From Mugil cephalus (taxonomy: Eukaryota; Chordata; Actinopteri; Mugiliformes; Mugilidae): a stretch of DNA of 64,000 bases. The number at the start of each line of letters is the position of its first letter. The first letter of the stretch is position 1. Below, piece after piece: positions 34,619 to 45,803 of the stretch. The stretch spans positions 3,085,501-3,149,500 of the forward strand of contig NC_061786.1 of assembly GCF_022458985.1 (NCBI RefSeq), given 5' to 3'. Under the pieces are notes generated by a model. It saw only the letters and a list, made by a program, of their open reading frames with translations. It was not told the DNA's origin and did not search any database. The position numbers and the translations under genes were made by a program.

Positions 34619-34799
34619 CAGAATCAGAATTACTTTATTGATCCCAGGGGGAAATTGGTTTTCGTTAGAGCAGCTCCAACCCAAAGTGTTCCAAGTGTTA
34701 AGAACAAAGAGCAATCAGAACAAGTAAGAGACAATAAGAATAAGTAAGAGAATGTAAAAAAAAATATAGGAAATATATATATATACATATATATATATA

Positions 34800-34830
<31 letters not shown>

Positions 34831-37347
34831 ACAAGTATAAGTGAAGTGAACCTGTGTTCCGAATTATTGCTCTACAGAGAAAAAAAAAAATATTGCACAT
34901 GGTGAGAATATTTATGGAAATATATACAAGTGTATGAAAATAATGAAGTTACGCATGTGTTATTACACAATCTCAGGGTAAATATATAGCTATAAACATG
35001 GGTTATAGTTATAAACATTGCACACAGCATACAGGCAATGTGTACTGGTATACAGGTGAACATGAATTATTGCACATTAATGAATTATTGCACATTAAAT
35101 AAATAATATGGGTTCTACACCCTCAGAGTGAGGAGTTTTACAGGTTAATGGCCACTCTGTGTTGCGATATGTCGGGTGCTGAAAGAACTCCTGCATCTGA
35201 CCAGCACGTCATGGAGTGGGTTCAACTCATTGTCCAGGATGGCTTTCACCTTGTGAAGCATTCTCCTGTCCGACATTACTCCCACAATGTCACTGGCCTT
35301 GCGTATCAGTCTGTTCAACCTGTTGGCGTCCACTACCCTCAGCCTGCTGCCCCAGCACGCAACAGCATAGAAGATGGCACTGGCCACCACAGACTCATAG
35401 AACATCCTGAGCATAGTCACGCAGATGTTAACAGACCTCAACCGCCTGTGAAAATAGAGGCGACTCTGGTCCTTTCTGTAGAGGGCGTGTTCTTTCCCCA
35501 GTCCAGTCTTTCATCAATGTGAACCCTCAGATACTTATAATCCTCCACTATGTCCACATTGACCCCCCTGAATGGAAACAGGGGTCACCAGCACTTTGGT
35601 CCTCCTCAGGTCCACCACCACTTCCTTCGTCTTTGTCACACTGAGCTGTAGATGGTTCTCCTCACACCATTTGACAAAGTTGTCTACAACAGCCCTATAC
35701 TCCACCTCGTCTCCTTTGATGGTGCATCCAACCACTGCAGAGTAATCAGAAAACTTCTGGAGATGACAGGTCTCCGTGGCAGTGGTTGAAGTCTGTGGTG
35801 TAGAGGGTGAAGAGAAAGGGAGAGAGTGACGAAGGAGGATATTTTCCTCTCCTTCAGCCCAGGATCTTTATACCGTTTGGAAAGGGTAGTTCACTGTGGG
35901 GCTCCAGTGTTGCTGACCAGCCTGTCTGACACACAGCATTGCAGGCGCACATACTGTGGTCTGCCAGTCAGGTAGTCAACGATTCCACAACACAAGGGGG
36001 ATTCCACCTGCATCACCATCACCTTCTCACCCAGAAGAGCCAGACGGATGGTATTGAAAGCACTGGAGAAGTCAAAGAACATGACTCTCACAGTACTTGC
36101 CGTCTTCTCCGGGTGGGTGTAAACACATTTGAGTAGGAAGATGATTTCATCCTCAACTCCGAGTTGGAGCTGGTAGGCGAACTGGAGGGGGTCCAAATGT
36201 GGCTTGACCACGGGACGGAGTTGCTCCAAGATAAGTCTCTCCGGGGTCTCCATGACGTGGGAGGTCAGCGCCACCAGTCTGTAGTCTTTTGAGCCACCAG
36301 GTTGCAGTGTCTTCGGCACAGGAACTAGTCACGATGTCTTCCACATCACAGGGACCCTCTGCAGACTCAGGCTCATGTTGAAGATATGCTGAAGAACTCC
36401 ACAGAGCTGGGTGGCACAGGTTTTGAGCACCCTGGGGCTGACCCTATCAGGGCCTGCAGCCATGCCAGCTGTCTTCTAATATCGTCGGCAGTGATGATCA
36501 CAGTAGATGGGGGTGGAGGTGGGGGGGAGGTGTGAGGGTGGAGGTGAGAGACTGTAAGGAGGGTGAGGGGGAGAGAGTGGAAAAGGTGTTGTTGACAAAA
36601 CAATAGAGCTAATGGTGGAGGGGTTGATGGTGGTGTTCATATGGGGTGGAGAGGCAATGGTGTCAAATCTGTTAAAGAACAAATTGAGTTTGTTGGCCAA
36701 TTCCACACTGCTTCCACTCCTCTATTGTCTGCTGGCCTGAGCCAGTGATCTGCTTTATCCCACTCCAGACCTCTCTGTTGTTGTGCTGGAGTTTCAATTC
36801 CAGCTTCTTCCTATATTCCCCCTTAGCCTCTCTGATCTTAATCTTCAAGTATATCTCTCACCTCCTCCTAGTTGCCAGTCCTGAAAGCTCTCTTCTTCTC
36901 GTTCAGGATGTTTGATGTCCTTTGTCACCCCTTGTTGTTTGGGGAACAGTGTAGTGAACAGTGAACAGACTGTCTCTGCTGGAACAATATTGTCAACACA
37001 AAAGTTGATATAGTCTGTGATGCACTCTGTGAGCCTGTCGATGTCCTCTCTGTTTAGCTCACAGAGTGCCTGCCAGTCCGTGACCTCAAAACATCCCTGC
37101 AGTGCCTCCCAAGCCTCCTCCCACCATCTCCTCACTGTCCATGTGGTCACAGGTCTGTGGTCTGGCTCTTTACCAGAGGTACATAAGTGGTGCTGAGGTG
37201 TACCAGGTTGTGATCTGACCTGCCCAGTGGGGGGAGGGGAGAGGAGTCCAGTGCCCTCTCGTCTCCGGTGGAACAGTTCACATGCTGAGTAAAGTTGTGT
37301 AGTGTTTTTGCAATGTTGATGTAAGGGGGGGAACTTATCCAAGGAGC
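34619..37347 (-). mobile_element. Rex1/CR1-like LINE, 5'-truncated, unit B
   Basis: The counterpart of 23370-26085, with the same truncation and the same FSDY in place of FSDD/FADD. The stretch around 35891-36319 reads further than in unit A (DYLTGRPQYVRLQCC and VSNTGAPQ are in frame), because unit A carries a small indel at about 24722. Unit B has its own one-base insertion at about 35581. Confidence 0.85.
34774..34830. repeat. (AT)n(GT)n microsatellite, unit B
   Basis: The counterpart of 23526-23580 inside the LINE 3' region. Confidence 0.9.
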
Positions 37348-37667
37348 CTCCAGGAGGCGCTACCTTGTTGTTTTGTTCTGGTACGGTCAGTGGCCTTCTT
37401 CTCTGTTGGTTGCGGCCATTTTAGGTCATATCCTGATGTTTTGTGCTAAGGTGAGCAGTGAGAGCTACATCTCTCCACTAGAGATGGGGAAAAAAGTTAT
37501 TGTTTGTCACTATACAGGTGATTGGTTTGACAAATATTAATGTTAGGTGTCTTATTAATGTAGAGTTGCTGTTATTGGGGTAAGAGATGTCTGGGGGATT
37601 TGTTAAGTTTATGCTAGATAAATGTGTTGGTTCTTTTCATATTATAATGCTGTCATGTGTGCACGCA

Positions 37668-37668
<1 letters not shown>

Positions 37669-37705
<37 letters not shown>
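37669..37705. repeat. (CA)n microsatellite, unit B
   Basis: The counterpart of 26408-26439 with a few more units. Confidence 0.95.
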
Positions 37706-37708
<3 letters not shown>

Positions 37709-38328
37709 CCTCCCTCACTCACTCATTTACAACCACACATACTCTTTCAAACTACCTGGCACACACCTGTTACCTGCTGGTTATTCTGGTTACTGGAGGG
37801 GATTATGCTACAAGTTTTATTGCAGTGTGATATGTTCTTATTTTGTAAAGTGACAACCTGATGTTTTGTGCTAAACTGTTATAAAGACCGAGCAGCCCAG
37901 ATCCTGTCTCCTCGCCTGGTTATTCCCTCCGTCTTCCACCAAGGAATAAAAATACACAACGCAGAGACTTATTAGGTAGACCAAGGGCCTAATCTGATCC
38001 AGGCCAGAGTGAGTCGAACTCAAGGGTTACATCTGGTGCCGTGACCTGGATCTGCGGTTTCCACAAGGGAAAGAAAGAAAACATTACTGTCTGTAGACAT
38101 ATCCTTTGAGTTTTGTTTTATTGAAATTGATTTGATGCTGTTTACTAACATATAGGGACTATTGAAAAGTGAAAAGAAAAAAAAAATCTATATGACTGTA
38201 CATCACTGTCCATATTTCCTGCATTTATCACATTCAAACATTCACCCCCCAACTTCAACATCATACACCCACACATAATTCCCCAATTTACTTCCCCCGA
38301 AGCTATCTGGACACAGCACTTTTGAATT

Positions 38329-38979
38329 ATGGAAATGCAAAGTCCTCAGGAAAATACCCTTCGTCGACCACCAACTGAAATGAACTCCACTGTGAGACAG
38401 ACTTTAAGTCACGGTGCTAGCACTGTGGACCAAGGTCATAATGTCCAAGCCCCAGGTGGGTTGTCATCTCAGTGTGTAGTCGATATCAAACATCACCTGG
38501 ACCCCCAACGGGTTGTCAGGCCCAAGATGGCACAGGGGCAGCCCCAGATGAATATTGCACCGCCCTACGAATCCCCATGCCAAGCCACCATACAATTTGC
38601 ATCTACCACCCCCGGTTTTGGCCCTACAGTGCTTCCCCCTGCTGGACGTGCCCCTGCCACCATGCAACATGCACCGACCGCCCCCCGTTTTGGCCCTACA
38701 GTGTTTCTCCCTGCTGGACGTGCCCCCGCATCCAGTGTTCAGTCTCCCTCAACTCCTGCATCCCCCATACTGAGCCCAATATTTAGCAGATATGATGTCC
38801 CAGATTCAACGATGATGGTGCAAAATCAACCACCTCCCCTCCAAGCCCCCACAACTATAACACCAGATCATACAGCCATTATTCATGCCCCAACACCCAT
38901 ACCGCTAGCACAGACCACCAGGTATTTTCCACCACGCCTGACGCATTGCCCCCCTGATGGAACGTACGCTTCAGAGTGA
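38329..38979 (+). CDS. Gag-like proline-rich ORF, unbroken, unit B
   Basis: 216 residues starting MEMQSPQENTLRR. It has two imperfect tandem blocks (GFGPTVLPPAGRAPA and RFGPTVFLPAGRAPA), and is proline-rich throughout, with no zinc knuckle. It lies after the primer binding site and overlaps the integrase ORF start by 23 bases in another frame. Gag identity is inferred from position; no capsid motif is recognised. Confidence 0.55.
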   Translation: MEMQSPQENTLRRPPTEMNSTVRQTLSHGASTVDQGHNVQAPGGLSSQCVVDIKHHLDPQRVVRPKMAQGQPQMNIAPPYESPCQATIQFASTTPGFGPTVLPPAGRAPATMQHAPTAPRFGPTVFLPAGRAPASSVQSPSTPASPILSPIFSRYDVPDSTMMVQNQPPPLQAPTTITPDHTAIIHAPTPIPLAQTTRYFPPRLTHCPPDGTYASE

Positions 38980-39922
38980 CAAGGAAAGGAGACAGTGTGG
39001 ACGGCGGGGCACAGGGGCACGTTCTCCTAAAGGAATGGAAAGATCGGTGGTCAAGGGCAGCATCCTCTACCGCAAAATTAAAGATGGACAAAAAGGGTCA
39101 GTTGAACAGTTGGTGCTGCCCAAGAAGCTACGTAGCTTCGCTAAGACAGCCCTCCATGATGATTTGGGACATTTAGGCATAGACCGCACATTCGCACTGA
39201 TGAGGGAGCGCTTTTACTGGCCCAGGATGTTCCATGATATCAAAGCATGGTGCGAACAGTGTGAGAGGTGCTGTCTCCGGAAGACTCTTGCAGCAGGTCT
39301 TAGAGCCCCTCTGGTCAGTATCCACACAAACGCACCAATGGAACTTGTCTGTATAGACTTTCTGACGTTGGAGAGGTCCAGAGACAGGATGGAGACTGTG
39401 CTGGTTGTAACTGATCACTTCTCTTGTTTTGCACAAGCTTACCCAACCAGGGATCAGAAGGCACGCACAGTGGCGAAGGTGTTGTGGAGGAACTTCCTCT
39501 GCCGTTTTGGGTTCCCAGCCAAGCTTCACGCGGATCAAGGTCGCAACTTTGAGAGTGCTGTAGTGAAGGAGTTGTGCAAGGTCACTGGAATCACAAAGTC
39601 CCACACAAGCCCATATCATCCCCAGGGGAATGGGACTACCAAGAGATTTAATAGGACCCTGATGGATATGTTGGGTACACTTGGTCCACAGGAGAAGTCC
39701 CACTGGCATGAACATGTGGACGCCGTGACACACGCCTATAACTGTACGCGCCATGACTCAACAGGATACACACCATACTTTTTAATGTATTGTAGACATC
39801 CCAGGCTGCCCATTGACCTTTTCTTAGGGCTACCAGAGAGTGCAGAAGCATTTGGACACAGTGAATACATTCAAGCCCTTCAGAAATTTGTTTGCACGTC
39901 TCATGCCTCATACACAGTGTGA
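38957..39922 (+). CDS. Gypsy-type integrase remnant ORF (catalytic Glu replaced), unit B
   Basis: Identical in layout to the ORF at 27690-28655. It has the HHCC module and two catalytic Asp residues, with Lys at the third catalytic position, and the same foreign C-terminal tail. The shared defect shows it was already inactive before the duplication. Confidence 0.8.
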   Translation: MERTLQSDKERRQCGRRGTGARSPKGMERSVVKGSILYRKIKDGQKGSVEQLVLPKKLRSFAKTALHDDLGHLGIDRTFALMRERFYWPRMFHDIKAWCEQCERCCLRKTLAAGLRAPLVSIHTNAPMELVCIDFLTLERSRDRMETVLVVTDHFSCFAQAYPTRDQKARTVAKVLWRNFLCRFGFPAKLHADQGRNFESAVVKELCKVTGITKSHTSPYHPQGNGTTKRFNRTLMDMLGTLGPQEKSHWHEHVDAVTHAYNCTRHDSTGYTPYFLMYCRHPRLPIDLFLGLPESAEAFGHSEYIQALQKFVCTSHASYTV

Positions 39923-39967
39923 CCCCAAGACAACAGAGTTATTGTATGAGTTTACTCTCTTGTATTT

Positions 39968-40499
39968 TTCCAACAAAATCATCATCAACATGACCAGGAA
40001 GCCAGTAAATATTCCGGGTGTGAATCTGTCACCACCAACAGTCTGACAGCCACCAACATCAAGTCATCCAACACCTTCTCCAGAACACAAATAATCACCA
40101 TTAAACATTCAATGCATTATTTCAAACATAAAAACCCCAAAACTTTGCGTGTTTGTCCATGGGTGGGACAGATGCCTCCCCCACTACAGTATTTCAACAA
40201 TAGCTCCCATATTACCTTCTCTATTCACTATTACACAGACACATTGAGAAATAAGCACACAATAAATGAACAAAAAAGCACAGAAATAAAATAAACAAAT
40301 AACAAAGAAATAAAGATTCTAAAGCTGTAAGAAATAACAATTTTATAAACTAATCATCTATAAAAGAATATTGGATAAAATGTGCATGTAGGTTTTGATT
40401 AAAATACCATGTTTATTTACTGTGACACCAGTTTAGTATGCTGCAGCTTTAAATGTGCTGCTGAACGCCATTTACTGTAAAATAAATAAATTAAAATAA
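39968..40499. other. Flank between Gypsy derivative and IRG stop codon, unit B
   Basis: The counterpart of 28700-29232. No gene is seen; the right end is probably IRG 3' UTR. Confidence 0.45.
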
Positions 40500-42376
40500 T
40501 CACACTGAGGTGTTCATCTTCAGAGCCCTCTTAAACACATTCTCTGCATCTTCAGCAAGCATGCTGAGGATGTTATTCAGAATTATTTTGGTTGTGATAA
40601 AAGAGAGGGCCACTGATGCTGGAATTCCAAATATTGGAATGAATCTGGACACTTCTTCTGCTGCCATTAAAACAGCTGTTGTAGAAAAACTGGTGATCAC
40701 CTTCAGGATGAGATCAGAAGTTACTTTTGTTGTAGCCACTGGGGAAATTATGACGGCCATCAGATCTTTAAATGGCACACCTGTGCTTTTAGCAAGTCTC
40801 TGGAGGGACGGGATATCAAGACCAAACCCAATTACATATTTTGTGACCACACCAACTAGCAAGGCTACATCACAAGCAATAGAAAGACCAGGAACTGGTG
40901 CAGATGCTACAACTGCAGACAGAAGGGCAAAGTATTTTATTTTGGCCTTGAACCCCCTTTTCTTCTTATTGATGATCTCCAGGTTGATATTTGGCATGGC
41001 CATCAGAAGAGCATTCCTCTTGTGTTCAGGTAGTTCTCTCTCCAAGGTCTCATGTAAGACTGAAAAGTCATGCCGACCAAGCTCAAAGCTGGACACCAGG
41101 AAGACCTGTGGAGCCACAATGCCCTGTTGTGTAAGTCCTGTGTCACAAACAGAATAATGGATAAGACATATAAAATAATAAGATATTTTAAAACTAACCT
41201 TTCTCATTGTGATCAAGTCCAAACAATTATCAAGAGTTTCTGCAGCTCCATCTGGTTTTATAAAGTTCTATAGAGAGCTGCAGCTCATTGTTTAGCTGTC
41301 TAGTTCATGGTGTAGCTTTTGGTTTACTGCCACTGCTCTCAGCATCATGTTCAACAGGCGTCTCCTCCATACAAACAAAGCTTAAAGAGTGAGTATGGAT
41401 TTTCTATTCAACATGCAATATATATGTTTATTGATGTCTTCTCAGGTTTCTCCTTCGCTAAATGACAGTTGCTGTCGGATTAAATAATTTTGATTTGTGG
41501 AAAATAATGGGTACTCTATTTTAAGCAAATAGCCTTTTGTCCCCAGTGTTGAAATTTCAGTAGTTCATTTATCAACATTTAACAGCAAGTAGCAGCTTTA
41601 TGCTGAAAGCAGGGCAGTAGTACCTTCATACGAAATCACCTGACGGCTATGATTACTTCCTCCAAACATGACCTGACATGACCATCTTTCAACACTGCAC
41701 TACCCATCAATAACAGGAGAACAACTTCCCTTCAGCAGCAGCAATCTAACATCACATACAGTAATTTCAAAGCAGTAAAATATGATTTGGTTAAAAACAA
41801 TTACATGCAGCACTTACCTTGAACACAGTTTTCCCTGATCTTAATCAGAGTCCTCTCTTCACTGAAGTCTCTCTGACTTCTCTCCTCAGCACGTAGGTCG
41901 TTGTCAATCTTTGAGCGAACAAAGTAGAACCTTTTCCCCATCCTCTGAATCTCCTGAGCCAGTTTCACATCATTTTCTCTGAAACGTGTGTCTGAGATGA
42001 TGATGAAGAAGTCAAACCTCTCAAATCCAAAATGCTTCAGGTACTTGTCAGCTGGAAACCTGGTGGTCCCAATTCCAGGAAGATCCCAGAATGTAACATT
42101 AGGATAGTTTGGATGAGGGTATCGCGTGACATCTGTGGTGGTTTCTACACAACCAGTAGGAGCAGCTCCTTCATCTTTGTTGTCTATACCTCTGAAGGCA
42201 TTAACAAATGTGGATTTCCCAGAGCCAGACTCTCCTGTGATGGCAATATTGAGGCAAGTGTTTTTCTCTTTGTCCAATAACTCTTGGATCTTTGTAGCAG
42301 CCAGTGATTGGTTATTGTTCTGAAGTGCTTCTTTAATTTCTCCTGTAAAGGAGTCCAATTCAGACGGATTTTCCAT
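40500..42376 (-). CDS. Immunity-related GTPase (IRG), intact parental copy
   Basis: Exon 1 is 41818-42376 and exon 2 is 40500-41137; together 398 residues with the same phase-1 junction as the copy at 29233. G-domain motifs GESGSGKS, DLPG and SKID are all present. Against the hybrid copy it has Cys41 and Asn43 for Arg and Asp (TCLNIAITG), Asp82 for Glu and Arg85 for Pro (TTTDVTRYP), Phe116 for Val (KHFGF) and one Lys-to-Arg near the start of the helical domain. All but the last lie 5' of the inferred crossover. A non-coding exon with donor at 43644 lies upstream. It is probably the right-hand parent of the hybrid gene. Predicted role: cell-autonomous immunity GTPase. Confidence 0.92.
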
Positions 42377-43643
42377 GGTGATCTTTCATGCCTTGAGTAA
42401 AAAGGAAATAAAATGAATATTATCTTTTTAGGAATTTTAGCACAAGCACAAGTCTGCCATAAACATCATGTACATATAAACTTCACTGTAAATTTACACT
42501 GAAATATCAACAAAATAATCCTGTTATATCTAAATACAGGACATTTTTGGTAAATTTAGTTAGAGAGATAAAATACAACAGTGTTTTACTGCACTGAGAG
42601 CTAAACATAAAGAAGACAGTATTTTAATAGTACGTTTTCATTGCATGGTGTGAAAACAAAACTGAGTCCATGAGTTCACACATGTTCCAGTTGTGATTAT
42701 TTTTTCATCTCCACCTTGTAAACTAGTTGGTCAGCACCATTTTTCTTTCTCTTGTTCGCTCTGGAAAATAGTTTTTCTTAACTAGATTGTTGAGTAATTC
42801 TAATAAGACTTGGATTAATGTTGACACATATTAGACTGGACTTGTATTCAGCTATTGTTAACTAGCCCAAGCACAGATGTGCACATTTGCTGATTTTAAG
42901 TTTGATACATGGTTGCATGACATTCTTTCTCCTCTGCTGTTAAAAAGTTGTTGGTGATGTGAGTAACTAATATGCACTTATCTGTTTGTACTGTTGAGTC
43001 AATCTTAGTGAAAGTACAGTTATTGAGAATTTTTCTCCACTCTAATTCTTAACACACATTCTTCAGGCTCTGAGAGAGAGACAGACGTGGTAAAGTCCCA
43101 TCAAGGGGGACAGTTTTGTGTATAACTAGACACATGATAAAAGCTGTTGAACCTGTATTATTTGTTTTAAAACTTGAATTCACTATTTAATATGCTGCAT
43201 TTTTACACTGTTCTTAAATGTTATATTAATAAACATGCCAATACCTCAGATATATCATTTGTGAAAAACATGTAAATTATCCTTAATTAACTGGAACTCC
43301 TTTGCCTGCATATTACTGTGCAATGTGTACTGTAATGCTGTTATTGAAACTATGTAAATAAACAGTAAACCACAACATCAGAAAGATACCATTAATTTAA
43401 CAGTACTGCTCTTTCTACGGGAAAATAGAGTGTATGACAGATGAGTGAGAAGAACAAGAATTCACTGCATAAAATGAAAGACACTGAAATATGGATGACA
43501 TTTGGAATGAGGTTTCATATTTTTCTATTGAAAATACATCCAGTAAATCTGTCTAAAGTTCAAATAATTATAGCATGTTTTGCATTGTTGAATTAAGGAC
43601 ATTACAGTCAAAGAGACAAATGTAAATATTAGCATATACTTAC
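42377..43643 (-). other. Upstream intron of the parental IRG copy
   Basis: Homologous to 19857-21119 and 31110-32371 but with more substitutions (for example around 42470-42545 and 42715-42735). It is therefore an older paralogue of that intron, not part of the recent duplication. Confidence 0.6.
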
Positions 43644-43704
43644 ACTGGATTTCTCCTGATGCTGAGATGTAGAACCCGAGTACAGACAATGCTTAAATCT
43701 ATGG
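43644..43704 (-). other. Non-coding 5' exon of the parental IRG copy
   Basis: The same ...GAAATCCAGT|GTAAGTATAT end as in the other copies; the 5' limit is unknown. Confidence 0.6.
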
Positions 43705-43944
43705 TTTATAAATGAGTTACTAACAGCAACATGTAGTGCAGTTCAGCCACAGAACCCAGTTATTGTGTGTTATAAAATGCAGTAAAAGTGTTTGTAAGAG
43801 CACAGCCCTTTAGAGAGCGACCAATGAAAGACCTTGAATTACACCACGTGCAACTGAAACCTGTAAACCAGCTGATTTACAAGAAGTGTGGGTATGACGC
43901 ACAAGAAGGGCGTGGTGTGGTGCTTACCTTGACTGTAGTATGCC

Positions 43945-44165
43945 TTGATATGTGTGAGAGTCCTCTATCCATTGAACTCTTTCTTTGTCCTCAGCATGTA
44001 GGCCACACTCTCCTGTGATGGCAATGTTTAGTGGAACATTGGTCATCTGATCTAAATACTCCTGGATCTTTGAAACAGCCAAAGATTGGCCATTGTTTCT
44101 TGAATTCCTTTTCCGATCAATTCATATTGCAACCCAAGATCCATGATTATTATTCATAACTGAAA
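43945..44165 (-). pseudogene. IRG relic, exon 1 fragment with central deletion
   Basis: The reverse strand reads NNGQSLAVSKIQEYLDQM..VPLNIAITGE, close to the intact copy at 47293 (KIQEYLDQINNVPLNIAITGE). It then jumps, without the rest of the G domain, to a 3' stretch (ERVQWIEDSHTYQ) that corresponds to the end of exon 1. Shorter remains of the same relic are seen at 21417-21465 and 32670-32715, so it is part of the older repeated unit. Confidence 0.75.
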
Positions 44166-45803
44166 TAAGAGAAATATATATATAAAATCATTATTGTCAT
44201 TTTTTTCAGTCTGGTATTTTCTTGTATTTATTGATTAATATGATAAACCAGTGTGTATGTTAATGTTTGTGTGCTTATGTGAGTGAATGGGTACATGTGT
44301 CTGGCTTTAAAGCGCTTTGAGTACCAATATGGAGAAAGGTGCAATATAAAAACTATATCAATTTATTTATTTTTAAATCACTTTTTTGGTGTCAAATTAT
44401 ATAGATGAACACTGAACCATGTTAGACAATACAAATATTTACCATATACTGTATAAAAGCATCAAAATAAGATTACTTTTCTTCAATTTATACTCTGTAG
44501 TCAACAAACTATAAGTTAATTTAGCAACAATAAACCCTCTTGACCATCTCTCTCTCATCTCATCTGATCTTAGTCTATGCTTATAGATGATCTAAATGCC
44601 AGAAATGAAGGAGGAATATTCTGTCCACAGAGGTGGGTGAGGGTGGATTCTAGCCATACACGATCACGTTAGATATTGTTAAATCATGATACAATAAAAA
44701 CATCTGGATGCTTTCAGTCTTATAAAACCGGATTTAATCATACATTGGTGACCAGAGAGCAAAAAGGGACAGTGAATCTAATTTGTGTATTTAAGAAAAG
44801 GCTATCAAAGAGAAACACTGGATTCATCTTAATGTTGAAGAAAGATCATGAACATACTGTACTTCTGAAAAGGTTTTTAAATTAAGCCATAATGTTGCTG
44901 TGAACTTTGCATTTATATCCTGTTGTTTTTTTCTTTTCTTTTGGAAGCTGCCTGTTAAATGACACGTAAAGCCTGACTTAAAATAATGGTGATTTTTGAC
45001 CTCTAAACTAGCTACATAATTAAATGATAACCATTTCCTCATACTTTGCATTATGGAAATTTATTGAGGATGACAAAAGACAATAATTACCAGTGAACAT
45101 CAGGTTGCGTTCAAAAAATAATTCATAAATATGTAAAGATTACGCTAATAAGAGCATATTTAAATATGACATTTTAATCTTTTAGATGAAATTATAAAAC
45201 TGGCATTGTGGGAGTTGCATCATACCTGATACACAACATTTCAGTGTGATTTTACCACTACATAATGTCCAAGGTATATGAAGAAGTGATAAATTGCTCC
45301 AGAATATTGATAAATATTCAGATTGAGTAATAGGAATATAAAGGACATTCTGATTATCACATGTGTTTGATAAAAATCTAACACAAGAAAAATACACAAC
45401 AAATGTTTCACATCACCAGAAACCAATACCTTTTTCCAGTTTTCCATATGTTGTACTGACCCACTAGAATACATAACAGTGAGCACAGCAGGAAATGCTG
45501 CCTCACAACACCACAGGCAACTCATTATATCCCATATCCTATAGCAACAGCAAGAATGACTAGAGCAACAGCTTAGTATGTTTTTGAAAGCTAGCAGAAG
45601 AAAACCCACAGGACAATTACTGCTGCAGAAAAAAAAAAAAATTCATCCCAATCTCTATGGCTCGCAGCATTCCCAGGTGGAACCTCTTGCATTCAATTGA
45701 ATAAAACGTATAATGTACATTCATCAGTTGTATTTTCCCTTCCCTACCATAGATGTAATAGATGTAGCAATGTACTTCAATGTGTCACTGAAATCTATTT
45801 ACA
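44166..45803. other. Intergenic between IRG relic and next IRG copy
   Basis: 'ggctttaaagcgctttgagtacc...aatataaaaactat' at about 44305-44360 resembles the tail of a common teleost repeat. A 33-base block at 45350-45382 is identical to one at 11389-11421 downstream of the oldest IRG copy. An A run lies at about 45630-45640. No gene is seen. Confidence 0.5.

Larger units (their letters stand above)
37362..39967 (+). mobile_element. Ty3/Gypsy-type retrotransposon derivative, pol-deleted, unit B
   Basis: Same layout as 26100-28700: LTR-like region, tRNA-His-like primer site at 38034-38051, gag-like ORF (38329-38979) that is unbroken here, and integrase ORF (38957-39922). Protease, RT and RNase H are absent in the same way, so the deletion predates the duplication. 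Confidence 0.75.
30751..42031. repeat. Tandem segmental duplication, unit B (about 11.27 kb)
   Basis: The second unit, with the same order as 19499-30764. The offset between units grows from 11,252 to 11,267 bases because of small indels. Examples of differences: 'gttgttgac' against 'gttgtcgac' at about 36590, one extra G at about 35581 and 38538, and microsatellite lengths. Confidence 0.92.

Noticed and set aside
43788-44018. 76-codon open frame starting near 43788
   Set aside because: It covers the upstream flank and an antisense part of an IRG relic; no homology or splice support.
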